This document shows positions 24,050-32,679 of a DNA stretch of 64,000 nucleotides, piece by piece. The stretch is from the NCBI RefSeq assembly GCF_036345175.1, contig NZ_CP107780.1, positions 9,424,001 to 9,488,000 of the forward strand, in the 5' to 3' direction. Origin of the DNA: Streptomyces sp. NBC_00576 (GTDB taxonomy: Bacteria > Actinomycetota > Actinomycetes > Streptomycetales > Streptomycetaceae). Each line of letters begins with the position of its first letter. Within the stretch, counting starts at the first letter, position 1. The translations under genes were made by a program, and so were the position numbers. The notes under the pieces were generated by a model. It saw only the letters and a list, made by a program, of their open reading frames with translations. It was not told the DNA's origin and did no database searches.

Positions 24050-24109
24050 CGGCTCAGTGTTGGGTACGGGGCGGGCGGAGCCAAGGTATGTGCGGATATT
24101 CGGTGGCCG

Positions 24110-24772
24110 ATGGGCGTGTCCGACGCGGAAGCTGGTCGCGTGAATGATCAGACAGTCGGTTCTCCCGACGTTTCCCGCGAACCGGAACCCAAGTTCCGCG
24201 TCCGCGCCCGTCATACGGCGTCCACACTGACCGTCTATCAGGCCTACCGCCCGGAGATCGGACTCGCGGCTGCACGCGAGGGTCGGTTTCCGGCGGCGTG
24301 GAAGCGGGATCGTATGACGTGGATCAAACCCTCTTTCGCCTGGATGATGTACCGCTGCGGATGGGGCACGAAGGAGGGCCAGGAGACCGTGCTCGCCGTC
24401 GAGATCAGCCGGGAGGGCTTCGACTGGGCGCTGCGCAACGCGTGCCTGTCGCACTACGTTCCAGGGCTGCACGAGGACCAGGGCGCCTGGAAGCGGCAGT
24501 TGCGGCGGGCGTCGGCGCGGGTGCAGTGGGACCCCGAGCGTGATCTCCGGCTGCATCCGTTGCCGTACCGGTCCTTGCAGCTGGGGCTTTCGGGGGAGGC
24601 GGCGGCGCGGTACGCCGATGAGTGGATCGTCGGCGTCGAGGACGTGACGCCGCTCGCCGCCGAGGTTCATGGGCTTGTGCGGGCGGGCGAACTGGAGCGT
24701 GCGGCCGGGCTGTTGCCGGTGGAGCGGCCTCTCCCGCTCGACGAGGACGTGCTCGCGCATCTGCGACCGTAG
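24110..24772 (+). CDS. DUF4291 domain protein
   Basis: About 220 residues from ATG 24110 (GTG 24116 is an alternative, and the conserved domain begins only near residue 25). 'LTVYQAYRPEIGLAAAREGR', 'WKRDRMTWIKPSFAWMMYRC' and 'VLAVEISREGFDWALRNACL' are the strongly conserved DUF4291 motifs. The many conserved Trp, Arg and Tyr residues suggest an enzyme or nucleic-acid-binding fold, but the function is unknown. It faces the SnoaL-like gene and is followed, after 58 bases, by an SDR gene. Confidence 0.9.
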   Translation: MGVSDAEAGRVNDQTVGSPDVSREPEPKFRVRARHTASTLTVYQAYRPEIGLAAAREGRFPAAWKRDRMTWIKPSFAWMMYRCGWGTKEGQETVLAVEISREGFDWALRNACLSHYVPGLHEDQGAWKRQLRRASARVQWDPERDLRLHPLPYRSLQLGLSGEAAARYADEWIVGVEDVTPLAAEVHGLVRAGELERAAGLLPVERPLPLDEDVLAHLRP

Positions 24773-24793
24773 AAGACGTAGAAGACGTAGAAG
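24769..24793 (+). repeat. 9-base tandem repeat over the DUF4291 stop codon
   Basis: GTAGAAGAC is repeated twice, followed by GTAGAAG (24769-24793). The first copy contains the TAG stop of the DUF4291 gene. Later copies carry TAG in the same frame, so slippage would leave the stop in place. Confidence 0.75.
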
Positions 24794-24830
24794 GCCAGGT
24801 GCGGAACAACGGGACACGGAGGTGCGCCCC

Positions 24831-25574
24831 ATGAGCGGGTCGTCGGTCACGGTGGTCACGGGTGGCAGTCGGGGGATCGGTGCCGCGACCTGTCTGCGGC
24901 TCGCCGCGGACGGTCACGACGTCGCGGTGGGGTACGTGCGGGACGCCCGGGCCGCCGAGTCGGTTGCGGCGGGGGTTCGGGAGGCGGGGGCGCGGTGTGT
25001 GACCGTCCGGGTGGACACCTCGGTCGAGGCGGAGGTGGACCGGCTGTTCGACACGGTGGAGGAGCGGCTCGGGCCGGTCACGGGGCTGGTGAACAACGCC
25101 GGGGTGACCGGCCCGTTGGGCAGGCTCGCCGACACGGACCCCGGCGATCTGCGGCGCGTGGTGGAGGTCAACCTGCTGGGTACGCTGCTGTGTTCGCGTC
25201 GGGCCGCGCGGGCCATGACGGCTCGGGGGACCGGCGTGATCGTGAACGTGTCCTCGGCGGCGGCCACCCTCGGCAGCCCCGGCGACTATGTCCACTACGC
25301 GGCGACCAAGGCGGCGGTCGACGCGCTGACCGTGGGCCTGGCGAAGGAACTCGGTCCGGACGGCGTCCGCGTCAACGCCGTGGCCCCGGGCATCATCGAC
25401 ACCGAGATGCACGCGACGATGGGCGACCCGGGCCGGGCGGAACGCGCGGCCACGACGATCCCGCTCCGCAGACCCGGGCTGGCCGAGGAAGTCGCGGCTG
25501 CCATCGCCTGGTTGATGTCCGACGAGGCCTCCTACACCACGGGCGCGGTGCTGCGGGTGGCCGGCGGGCGGTGA
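24831..25574 (+). CDS. SDR family oxidoreductase (FabG-like)
   Basis: 247 residues. 'VVTGGSRGIGAATCLRLAAD', 'NNAGVTG', 'VNVSSAAAT' and 'YAATKAAVDALTVGLAKELG' give the cofactor loop and the Ser, Tyr and Lys catalytic set. 'VAPGIIDTEMHAT' and the C-terminal 'TTGAVLRVAGGR' fit FabG-type reductases. ATG 24831 has GGAGG 8-10 bases upstream. It may be co-transcribed with DUF4291. Substrate unknown. Confidence 0.92.
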   Translation: MSGSSVTVVTGGSRGIGAATCLRLAADGHDVAVGYVRDARAAESVAAGVREAGARCVTVRVDTSVEAEVDRLFDTVEERLGPVTGLVNNAGVTGPLGRLADTDPGDLRRVVEVNLLGTLLCSRRAARAMTARGTGVIVNVSSAAATLGSPGDYVHYAATKAAVDALTVGLAKELGPDGVRVNAVAPGIIDTEMHATMGDPGRAERAATTIPLRRPGLAEEVAAAIAWLMSDEASYTTGAVLRVAGGR

Positions 25575-25625
25575 CGCTGCGTGGCGAGAGGGGGAGGTGA
25601 GAGGCGGTGTACGAATCAGTGGTCC

Positions 25626-25646
25626 GGGGCGTCGGACAGACGCCCC
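25626..25646. terminator. Convergent hairpin
   Basis: GGGGCGTC-GGACA-GACGCCCC, a perfect 8-base-pair stem. It lies between the SDR stop (25574) and the convergent small gene (stop 25671). Confidence 0.7.
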
Positions 25647-25670
25647 GCTCTCCTGTCGTGGACCTCGTGG

Positions 25671-25850
25671 TCAGGCCGCCTCGATGATCTCGCCACGTAT
25701 CGCCGCGGCCCACCTGACCACCAACAGCTCGTACTCCTCACGCTCTTGGGCCGAGAGGGAGCCGCCCGCGCGGAGCCAGAGGGCACGGATCTGCTCGTTC
25801 AACGCGGCGGCAGACCGCACGGAACCAGAGGCCAGGGAATCGGGGGACAT
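25671..25850 (-). CDS. Small conserved hypothetical protein, 59 aa
   Basis: ATG 25850 encodes MSPDSLASGSVRSAAALNEQ and continues 'IRALWLRAGGSLSAQEREEY' to a stop at 25671. The pattern 'NEQIRALW...LS..ER.EYE.L...WAAA' looks like a helical protein that, from memory, is common in Streptomyces genomes. Codon usage is GC-biased as in real genes. Function unknown. Confidence 0.75.
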   Translation of the reverse strand: MSPDSLASGSVRSAAALNEQIRALWLRAGGSLSAQEREEYELLVVRWAAAIRGEIIEAA

Positions 25851-25943
25851 GCGTATCAGCGTAGGGGCAGGGACTGACAGTGCGCTACCAAGTGGCTACT
25901 CACACGGTATGTGGTTGGTCACGGTCGCCGGACCGTGACTGTG

Positions 25944-26819
25944 TCAGCCCGACGACTCGGCCGCGTGCGGGCTCAGGGCGCCCGTCGCCACCAGCGCGAT
26001 GATCACGATGCCGAGGGCGACGCGGTAGTAGACGAACGGCATGAACGACTTGGTGCTGATGAACTTCATGAACCACGCGATCACCGCGTATCCGACCGCG
26101 AAGGCGATCACCGTCGCGAACGCCGTCGGACCCCAGGAGACATGACCGCCCTCCGACGCGTCCTTGAGTTCGAACACACCCGAGGCGAGCACGGCCGGCA
26201 TGGCCAGCAGGAAGGAGTAACGGGCCGCCGCCTCACGGGTGTAGCCCATGAACAGGCCGCCACTGATGGTCGCGCCGGACCGGGAGACACCGGGGACCAG
26301 CGCCATCGCCTGGCACAGGCCGTAGATCAGACCGTCCCGTACGTTCAGGTCCTTCAGGCCCTTGCGCTCCCTGGCCGCCCGGTGCTTCCCGCCGGTCTCG
26401 TCACGCGCCGCGAGCCGGTCGGCGACGCCGATGACGATGCCCATCACGATCAGCATCGTCGCGGTGATCCGCAGATCCCGGAACGGCCCCTCGATCTGGT
26501 CCTTGAGCGTGACCCCGAGGACGCCGATCGGAATCGAGCCGACGATCACCAGCCAGCCCATCTGCGCGTCGTGGTCGCTGCGCATCGCCTTGTTGGTGAG
26601 CGAGCGGAACCATGCCGAAAGGATCCGCCCCACGTCCTTGCGGAAGTAGATCAGCACCGCCGCTTCCGTACCCAGCTGCGTGATCGCGGTGAAGGCCGCA
26701 CCCGGGTCCTCCCAGCCGGAGAACGCTGCCGTCAGGCGCAGATGCGCGCTGGAGGAGACGGGGAGGAACTCGGTCAGCCCCTGGACGAGTCCGAGGATGA
26801 GGGATTCAAACCAAGACAT
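25944..26819 (-). CDS. uppP: Undecaprenyl-diphosphatase
   Basis: 291 residues, eight membrane segments. The start 'MSWFESLILGLVQGLTEFLP' and 'VSSSAHLRL', with Glu17 and Ser residues, is active-site motif 1; 'VPGVSRSGATISGGLFMGY' with the catalytic Arg is motif 2. UppP recycles undecaprenyl pyrophosphate for cell-wall synthesis and gives bacitracin resistance. ATG 26819 starts the conserved sequence; upstream residues read into the promoter. It is divergent from the sugar oxidoreductase operon. Confidence 0.97.
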   Translation of the reverse strand: MSWFESLILGLVQGLTEFLPVSSSAHLRLTAAFSGWEDPGAAFTAITQLGTEAAVLIYFRKDVGRILSAWFRSLTNKAMRSDHDAQMGWLVIVGSIPIGVLGVTLKDQIEGPFRDLRITATMLIVMGIVIGVADRLAARDETGGKHRAARERKGLKDLNVRDGLIYGLCQAMALVPGVSRSGATISGGLFMGYTREAAARYSFLLAMPAVLASGVFELKDASEGGHVSWGPTAFATVIAFAVGYAVIAWFMKFISTKSFMPFVYYRVALGIVIIALVATGALSPHAAESSG

Positions 26820-27170
26820 GAAGTTACGTGGTCCAAGCGCTGATCGTGGAAGGGCCGACGACACACCGGGCCGCCGTGCGCGAAGCGAAGGTCGGCGAGG
26901 ATCAGGTGTGTTGGGGGCAGCCTAGCGGCCTCCGACGACAGGCCGAGCACAGGGGGCGGGGTCAAGGGGTGGCAAAGGGCGGGGTTCTCCAGATTGCTCA
27001 CCCGCAGCGTCCACCCCGTGGACACCCCCACTGCGGTGTTGACCGGCCGCTCGAGCGGAACATACGTTGCCAGCGAAGAGAAAGCGCTTGCTGCCCCCGG
27101 ATCAGGGTCCGGAGTCATCACGCGTTGGCCCACGTCAGTCATCGCGTCCGATGGAGTGCTGATCACGCAC
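26820..27170. other. Divergent intergenic region uppP / sugar operon
   Basis: 351 bases. Open frames here lack coding character. Apart from the LacI-type operator at 27079-27092, described separately, I see no RNA gene or clear terminator. The region must hold both promoters. Confidence 0.5.
27079..27092 (+). promoter_or_regulatory. LacI-family operator
   Basis: AGAAAGCGCTTGCT is centred on the palindrome AAGCGCTT and resembles LacI-family (sugar repressor) operators. It lies 79 bases before the ATG at 27171. The cognate regulator is not in the window. Confidence 0.6.
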
Positions 27171-28421
27171 ATGACCACACCCGCAACCAACCCCGACACC
27201 GCCCCCGCCGCCCCGGGGAGCCCTCCTGCCGTCGGCCTCACCGCACAGCCCTCGCCGGTCCCGCTCACCGGCCGTCGTATCCGGGCCGCCGTCATCGGGG
27301 CGGGCGCCATCGGGCGCGGGTCGCATCTGCCGGCGCTCGCCCAGCTGGCCGGCGAGGGCGAGACGGAGGTCGTCGCCGCCGTCGACATCAACGCCGACGC
27401 GGTGAAGGCGTTCTGCGCGGAGAGCGGGATTCCGCACGCGTACACCGACCTGGCGCAGATGCTCCGGGAGCAGCGGCCCGACCTGGTGACCATCTGTACG
27501 CCGCCCACCCTGCACCGCGAGCAGACCGTGGCCGCGCTGCGCGCCGGTGCCTGGGTGTGGTGCGAGAAGCCGCCGGTGCCGACGCTCGCCGACTTCGACG
27601 CCATCGAGGCGGAAGAGGGGCTCGGGGGCGGTCCGTACGCCTCGATCGTCTTCCAGCACCGCTTCGGCTCCGCGTCCAACCATGTACGGCGGCTGCTCGC
27701 CGAGGGGGCCCTGGGCCGGCCGCTCGTGGCGCACTGCCAGACCACCTGGTACCGCGACACCGCCTACTACGCCGTGCCCTGGCGCGGGCGCTGGCAGACC
27801 GAGGGCGGCGGGCCCGCCATGGGGCACGGCATCCACCAGATGGATCTGCTGCTGGATCTGCTCGGGCCGTGGAGCGAGGTGCGGGGCATGGCCGGACGGC
27901 TCGTGCACGACGTCGAGACCGAGGATGTCTCCACCGCGCTCGTCCGGTTCGCGAACGGCGCGCTGGCGACCGTCGTCAACAGTGTGCTCAGCCCCGACGA
28001 GGTCAGCCGTATCCGCATCGACTGTGAGCGTGCCACCGTCGAACTCACCCATCTGTACGGGCACAGCAACGCCGACTGGACCATCACCCCGGCGCCGGAC
28101 GTGCCGCCGGCGGAGGTGGCCGCCTGGCGTGACTTCGGGGCGGACGTGCCGAGTTCGCACCTCGCGCAGCTGCGCGAGCTGGTCGCCAGCATGCGCGCCG
28201 GTGAACGGCCGCGCAGCAGCGGGGCGGACGGGCGGACCAGCCTGGAACTGATCACCGCGCTGTACAAGTCCGCCTTCACGGACACGACCGTCCGGGCCGG
28301 CGACATCGGCCCGGGTGACCCCTACTATGCGGCGCTGCACGGCGGTGCGCCCGGCTGGGCGCCCGCGAGCGGCGACGATGGCGATATTTCCGGTTCCGCT
28401 ACCGAGGAGGCGTCCGCGTGA
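27171..28421 (+). CDS. Gfo/Idh/MocA family oxidoreductase
   Basis: 416 residues from ATG 27171 (GTG 27156 is also possible). After a Pro/Ala/Thr-rich stretch, the NAD-binding fold starts 'RIRAAVIGAGAIGRGSHLPA'. 'WVWCEKPPVP' holds the EKP motif with the catalytic Lys, and 'GGGPAMGHGIHQMDLLLDLL' carries the conserved C-terminal His. Such enzymes oxidise sugars or cyclitols with NAD(P). It is the first gene of a three-gene operon with DUF6807 and cupin genes behind a LacI-type operator, which supports a role in the breakdown of a particular sugar or cyclitol. Confidence 0.92.
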   Translation: MTTPATNPDTAPAAPGSPPAVGLTAQPSPVPLTGRRIRAAVIGAGAIGRGSHLPALAQLAGEGETEVVAAVDINADAVKAFCAESGIPHAYTDLAQMLREQRPDLVTICTPPTLHREQTVAALRAGAWVWCEKPPVPTLADFDAIEAEEGLGGGPYASIVFQHRFGSASNHVRRLLAEGALGRPLVAHCQTTWYRDTAYYAVPWRGRWQTEGGGPAMGHGIHQMDLLLDLLGPWSEVRGMAGRLVHDVETEDVSTALVRFANGALATVVNSVLSPDEVSRIRIDCERATVELTHLYGHSNADWTITPAPDVPPAEVAAWRDFGADVPSSHLAQLRELVASMRAGERPRSSGADGRTSLELITALYKSAFTDTTVRAGDIGPGDPYYAALHGGAPGWAPASGDDGDISGSATEEASA

Positions 28422-29353
28422 CCACGTCCGAGGACCTGCGCATCGTCCACGCGCACGGCGACCGCATCACCGTGACCGAACCCGACACCGGGGTCGAGCT
28501 GTTCAGCTATGTGTACGGGCCCGAGGCGGCCTGGGAGGCGCCGAAGCCGTATCTGCACCCGATCCGGACGCTCGCCGGCAACGTCGTCACCGATTACCGG
28601 CCCAACGACCACCGCTGGCACAAGGGCCTCCAGCTGACGGCCTCGCACCTGTCGGGGTCGAACCTGTGGGGCGGCAACACCTATGTGCACGGCGAGGGGT
28701 ATCTCGCCCTCCCCGAGCGCGTCGGCTCGATGGCCCACGTCGGCTTCGACGAGGTCGTATCGAGCGGGGGCCGGGTCGTCATCGCGGAGCGGCTCACCTG
28801 GCACCCGTACAGCGGGGAGCTGTGGGCGGAGGAGTCGCGGCGGGTCGAGGTGCACGACGTCGATCCGGCGGCGGGTTCCTGGGCGCTGACCTGGACGAGC
28901 GCGATCACCAACCGGCGTGACGAGCCGCTGCTCTTCGGCAGCCCGACCACCGCAGGGCGCGAAGCCGCCGGCTACACCGGCCTGTTCTGGCGCGGCCCGC
29001 GCGCTTTCCGGGACGGGCGCGTCCTCGGCCCCGACTCCGAGGGGCCCGGGCTGATGGGCGAGCAGGCGCCGTGGCTGGCGTACTCCGGCGAGTTCGACGG
29101 CGCCGACGGACACGCCACGCTGGTGTTCGCACACGCGCCCGAGAACGACCACCTGGGCAGGGAGGGCGCGCATCCCGCCCACTGGTTCGTGCGCAATGAG
29201 CCGTTCGCCGCCGTCGCCCCCTCCTGGGCCTTCCACGACGAACTGGAGCTCGCGCCCGGCGACACGCTCACCCGCCGCTACCGGGTCGTCGTCGCCGACG
29301 GGGAGTGGGAGCGCGAGGGCGTCGCCAAGTACCTGGAGGAGCACCCGTGGTGA
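28418..29353 (+). CDS. DUF6807 (PmoA-like) family protein
   Basis: 311 residues. Start GTG 28418 overlaps the previous stop by four bases. Conserved features include 'PYLHPIRTLAGNVVTDYRPN' with 'DHRWHKGLQLTASHL' near residues 45-75, and 'AHPAHWFVRNEPFAAVAP' near 250. The repeated His residues suggest a metal-binding or galactose-mutarotase-like beta-sandwich. Members occur in sugar operons beside Gfo/Idh genes, as here, but no reaction is established to my knowledge. A role in processing the same sugar is inferred. Confidence 0.85.
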   Translation: MTTSEDLRIVHAHGDRITVTEPDTGVELFSYVYGPEAAWEAPKPYLHPIRTLAGNVVTDYRPNDHRWHKGLQLTASHLSGSNLWGGNTYVHGEGYLALPERVGSMAHVGFDEVVSSGGRVVIAERLTWHPYSGELWAEESRRVEVHDVDPAAGSWALTWTSAITNRRDEPLLFGSPTTAGREAAGYTGLFWRGPRAFRDGRVLGPDSEGPGLMGEQAPWLAYSGEFDGADGHATLVFAHAPENDHLGREGAHPAHWFVRNEPFAAVAPSWAFHDELELAPGDTLTRRYRVVVADGEWEREGVAKYLEEHPW

Positions 29354-30081
29354 GCGCGGCAAATGACGCAGCGGCCTTCGCGGGACTGCCCGGCGGCGTC
29401 GCCGTCTCGCATCTGTCCGTCTACGACTGGCCGGCCGTCGACGGTGTGTGCGGCGGAACTCCCCATATGCATCTGACCTGTTCGGAGGCGTACGTCGTCA
29501 CGGGCGGGCGGGGCGCGGTGCAGACGCTCACGATGTCCGGGTACGAGGAGACGCCACTCGCCCCCGGCGCGGTCGCCTGGTTCACGCCGGGCACGATCCA
29601 CCGGCTGGTCAACGAGGACGCACTGCGCATCACCGTCCTCATGCAGAACAGCGGCCTGCCGGAGGCGGGGGACGCCGTGCTCACCCTGCCGCCGCAATAC
29701 CTGACCGACCCGGAGACGTACGCCGCCGCGACCGTGATCCCGGCCGACGCGCCCGTCGCCGAGCAGGAGCGGGTCGCCCGGGCCCGGCGCGACCTAGCCC
29801 TTGAGGGGTACCGGGCGCTGCGGGACGCCGAGGGGCCGGAGGCGCTGGCCGCCTTCCATGAGGCCGCGGCCGCTCTCGTACGGCCCCGGCTCGCCGACTG
29901 GCGCGAGCGCTGGCGGCGCGGCGCCGAGGCGGCGGCCGACGCGACGGGCGAGCAGCTCGACCGTCTGGAACGGGGCGACACGTCCCACCTCGCGGAGGCC
30001 GTCGTACGGGCCGAACAGCCTTCGGCGCACGGGAAGTTCGGGATGTGCGGGCGGCTGGACGTGTACAAGGGCACCCCCTAG
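29350..30081 (+). CDS. Cupin domain protein of a sugar operon
   Basis: 243 residues. Start GTG 29350 overlaps the DUF6807 stop by four bases (GTG 29347 is in frame too). Cupin motifs are 'GTPHMHLTCSEAYVVTGGRG' (His-x-His and Glu, probable metal ligands) and 'PGAVAWFTPGTIHRLVNEDA' (second His). A helical C-terminal part (about 140-243) is charged. It is likely a sugar isomerase, epimerase or sensor in the LacI-controlled operon. Strict coupling of three genes supports joint function. Confidence 0.85.
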   Translation: MSAANDAAAFAGLPGGVAVSHLSVYDWPAVDGVCGGTPHMHLTCSEAYVVTGGRGAVQTLTMSGYEETPLAPGAVAWFTPGTIHRLVNEDALRITVLMQNSGLPEAGDAVLTLPPQYLTDPETYAAATVIPADAPVAEQERVARARRDLALEGYRALRDAEGPEALAAFHEAAAALVRPRLADWRERWRRGAEAAADATGEQLDRLERGDTSHLAEAVVRAEQPSAHGKFGMCGRLDVYKGTP

Positions 30082-30124
30082 GGAGGATGCCCGGAGAAGG
30101 CCTACGCCGCTGCCGGGCCTGGCA

Positions 30125-30910
30125 TCAGTGCCCGCGCAGATGGTGTCGCTTGCGCCAGGCCACCACGGCGCCCACCACGGCCGGTACGGCGATGAACGCC
30201 ATCGCGATCAGGAAGGCGGGAGAGGTGGGCGACGAGGCGCGGGCGCCCGCGACGACGTACGCGGCGGTGTTCGGGACGGACCCGAGGGCCGTCGCGATCA
30301 GGAACGGCAGCCAGCCCATGCGGGAGACGGCGGCGCAGTAGTTGGCGGCCCAGAAGGGCACCCCGGGGAACAGCCTCGCCGCCATCATCGAACGGAAGCC
30401 GTGCCGGCTGAGCTGACCGTCCGCGGCCCGGAGCCAGCGGGCGCGCAGCAGCGGGCGCAACGCGTCCTGGCCCAGGACACGGCCCAGGCCGAAGGCGGCC
30501 CCGGCACCCAGGACGGTGCCCGCGAGCGCGGCGGCGAGGCCCAGCTGGGAACCGAACAGCGCGCCTGCCGCGAGGTTCAGCAGTGGGCGCGGCACGAACG
30601 CCACGGTGCACAGTCCGTACGCCGCCCCGAAGACCACCGCCGCCGCGGCACCGCCGACCTGGGGTGGCCAGCCGTCGGCGAGCAGCCGCTGCGGTTCGAA
30701 GAGCAGGACGCACGACGCCGCGGCGCCGAGCAGCGCCACCAGGAGTGACAGCCGCGACCACGGTGAGAGCAGTGCTCTCGTGCAGCGCGCGGCGAGGCCG
30801 CTGGGCGGTGCGACGACGATGACGGCCGGGGAGAGCGGGGAGAGCTCCGTGGCGATGGCCGGGGGAGTGGCCGTGGCGGTGCCCCCAGAGCGGGTGGTGG
30901 CATCGAGCAT
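30125..30910 (-). CDS. VTT domain (TVP38/TMEM64-type) membrane protein
   Basis: 261 residues. A polar 35-residue N-terminus precedes membrane helices. 'VPRPLLNLAAGALFGSQLGL' then 'AGTVLGAGAAFGLGRVLGQD' and 'FPGVPFWAANYCAAVSRMGW' are the VTT (SNARE-associated) core. The fold is shared with DedA proteins and linked to lipid scrambling or flipping. Start ATG 30910 is used. It is convergent with the cupin gene, which ends 43 bases away. Confidence 0.88.
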   Translation of the reverse strand: MLDATTRSGGTATATPPAIATELSPLSPAVIVVAPPSGLAARCTRALLSPWSRLSLLVALLGAAASCVLLFEPQRLLADGWPPQVGGAAAAVVFGAAYGLCTVAFVPRPLLNLAAGALFGSQLGLAAALAGTVLGAGAAFGLGRVLGQDALRPLLRARWLRAADGQLSRHGFRSMMAARLFPGVPFWAANYCAAVSRMGWLPFLIATALGSVPNTAAYVVAGARASSPTSPAFLIAMAFIAVPAVVGAVVAWRKRHHLRGH

Positions 30911-31374
30911 TCGGCGAGATTATCCGAGGAGTATGTGTGATCGCCGTATGGGTCGTCTCAACGGTGGAACAACTGGGCGAACTCCCGGCGCGGTAGGTGA
31001 CACGTGCCCCCGCACCCTGCGGAAACGCCACCCCGTGACATGCGCCACTGTTGTGGGCGCCGCCGCCCCCTCGAAGGCGTCGTCCCCATCGGCCCCGGAA
31101 AACCATTCGACGTGCGGTGACGCGTCGGCGATGATCGGCCTCATGTTCCGGTACGCCTTCCTCCTCGCAGCATCCGCAGTCGCGGATGCACCGAAGGCTG
31201 CCGTCCCGATCCTCGTGGCCGCAGTCGACGGCGCTCGAAGCTGACCCTTCCCGGATCGTCCGGCGGACCCCGTAGGGGGAGGGTCGGCGAACTTCCTCGG
31301 GGTCCCCGTCCCGGCCGCGTTCTCCGCGCCGGGACCATCACTCGGCACCGCTGAAAAGGCTTCGAGGTACCGCC
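30911..31374. other. Region upstream of tuf3 with a possible small ORF and hairpin
   Basis: 464 bases. On the plus strand an ORF at 31131-31244 would encode MIGLMFRYAFLLAASAVADA and a further 17 residues (an internal ATG is at 31143). It has no convincing ribosome-binding site. A hairpin pairs GACCCTTCCC (31243-31252) with GGGGAGGGTC ending at 31285, overlapping the ORF stop. An attenuator for tuf3 is possible but weakly supported. The rest shows only promoter-like sequence for the divergent VTT gene. Confidence 0.35.
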
Positions 31375-32556
31375 ATGTCCAAAACGGCATACGTCCGCAC
31401 GAAACCGCATCTCAACATCGGCACGATGGGTCACGTCGACCATGGCAAGACCACCCTGACCGCCGCCATCACCAAGGTGCTCGCCGACCGCGGCTCCGGC
31501 ACGTTCGTTCCGTTCGACCGGATCGACCGCGCCCCGGAGGAGGCCGCGCGGGGCATCACCATCAACATCGCGCACGTGGAGTACGAGACCGACACCCGGC
31601 ACTACGCGCACGTGGACATGCCGGGCCACGCCGACTACGTAAAGAACATGGTCACCGGGGCCGCGCAGCTCGACGGGGCGATCCTCGTCGTCTCCGCGCT
31701 CGACGGGATCATGCCGCAGACCGCCGAACACGTCCTGCTGGCCCGGCAGGTGGGCGTCGACCACATCGTCGTCGCCCTGAACAAGGCCGACGCCGTCGAC
31801 GACGGCGAGGACGCGGTGCTGACGGATCTCGTGGAGCTGGAGATCCGCGAGCTGCTCACCGCGCAGGGCTACGGCGGTGACGCGGTACCCGTCGTACGGG
31901 TGTCGGGTCTCAAGGCCCTTGAGGGGGACCCTCGTTGGACGGCGTCGATCGACGCGCTGCTCGACGCGGTGGACACGTATGTGCCCATTCCCGAGCGGTA
32001 CCTGGACGCGCCGTTCCTGTTGCCGGTCGAGAATGTGCTCACCATCACCGGCCGGGGGACCGTGGTCACGGGCGCGGTCGAGCGCGGCACGGTTCATGTG
32101 GGCGACCGGGTCGAAGTGCTCGGCGCGGGTGTGGAGAGCGTGGTCACGGGGCTGGAGACGTTCGGCAAACCCATGGAGGAGGCGCAGGCCGGGGACAGTG
32201 TGGCGCTGCTGCTGCGCGGGGTGCCGCGGGATGCGGTGCGGCGGGGGCACATCGTCGCGGCGCCCGGCAGTGTCGTGCCGAGCCGCCGGTTCTCCGCGCA
32301 GGTGTATGTGCTGTCGACCCGTGAGGGTGGGCGGACGACGCCGGTGGCCACGGGGTATCGGCCGCAGTTCTACATTCGTACGGCGGATGTCGTGGGTGAT
32401 GTGGACCTCGGTGAGATGGCTGTCGCGCGGCCCGGGGAGACGGTCACGATGACTGTGGAGCTGGGGCGTGAGGTGCCGTTGGAGCCGGGACTCGGGTTTG
32501 CCATCCGTGAGGGTGGGCGGACTGTCGGGGCGGGGACCGTGACAGCCGTTGTGTGA
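31375..32556 (+). CDS. tuf3: Divergent elongation factor Tu (third EF-Tu, tuf3-like)
   Basis: 393 residues with all three EF-Tu domains. G motifs: 'GHVDHGKTT', 'DMPGHADYVKNMVTGAAQ' (housekeeping EF-Tu has DCPGH), 'NKAD' (usually NKCD) and 'SGLKALEG' (usually SALKALEG). Domain 3 has 'GYRPQFYIRTADVVGDVDL', also altered from 'YFRTTDVTG'. It is slightly shorter than the usual 397. It is not next to rpsL/rpsG/fusA as tuf1 is. Streptomyces tuf3 genes are known for strong divergence and, in S. coelicolor, for induction linked to ppGpp. A stress or starvation role is therefore likely. Confidence 0.93.
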   Translation: MSKTAYVRTKPHLNIGTMGHVDHGKTTLTAAITKVLADRGSGTFVPFDRIDRAPEEAARGITINIAHVEYETDTRHYAHVDMPGHADYVKNMVTGAAQLDGAILVVSALDGIMPQTAEHVLLARQVGVDHIVVALNKADAVDDGEDAVLTDLVELEIRELLTAQGYGGDAVPVVRVSGLKALEGDPRWTASIDALLDAVDTYVPIPERYLDAPFLLPVENVLTITGRGTVVTGAVERGTVHVGDRVEVLGAGVESVVTGLETFGKPMEEAQAGDSVALLLRGVPRDAVRRGHIVAAPGSVVPSRRFSAQVYVLSTREGGRTTPVATGYRPQFYIRTADVVGDVDLGEMAVARPGETVTMTVELGREVPLEPGLGFAIREGGRTVGAGTVTAVV

Positions 32557-32590
32557 GGGTGGCTGATGTATGGGGGACTGCGGGCCCGGT

Positions 32591-32656
32591 TGTGGCTGGT
32601 CGCGCCCACGCGGCGGAGCCGCAGATAAGACACAGCCCCGCGCCCCTTTGGGGCGC
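32591..32656. repeat. Intergenic repeat, copy A
   Basis: TGTGGCTGGTCGCGCCCACG, followed by CGGCGGAGCCGC and ACAGCCCCGCGCCCCT, ending in a GGCGCCCC-type hairpin. A near-identical copy lies at 40009-40076, and a shorter relative at 41543-41600. The elements sit just downstream of genes. Their hairpins may terminate transcription. Confidence 0.75.
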
Positions 32657-32679
32657 CTCGGTGCAGGCACAATGATGAC

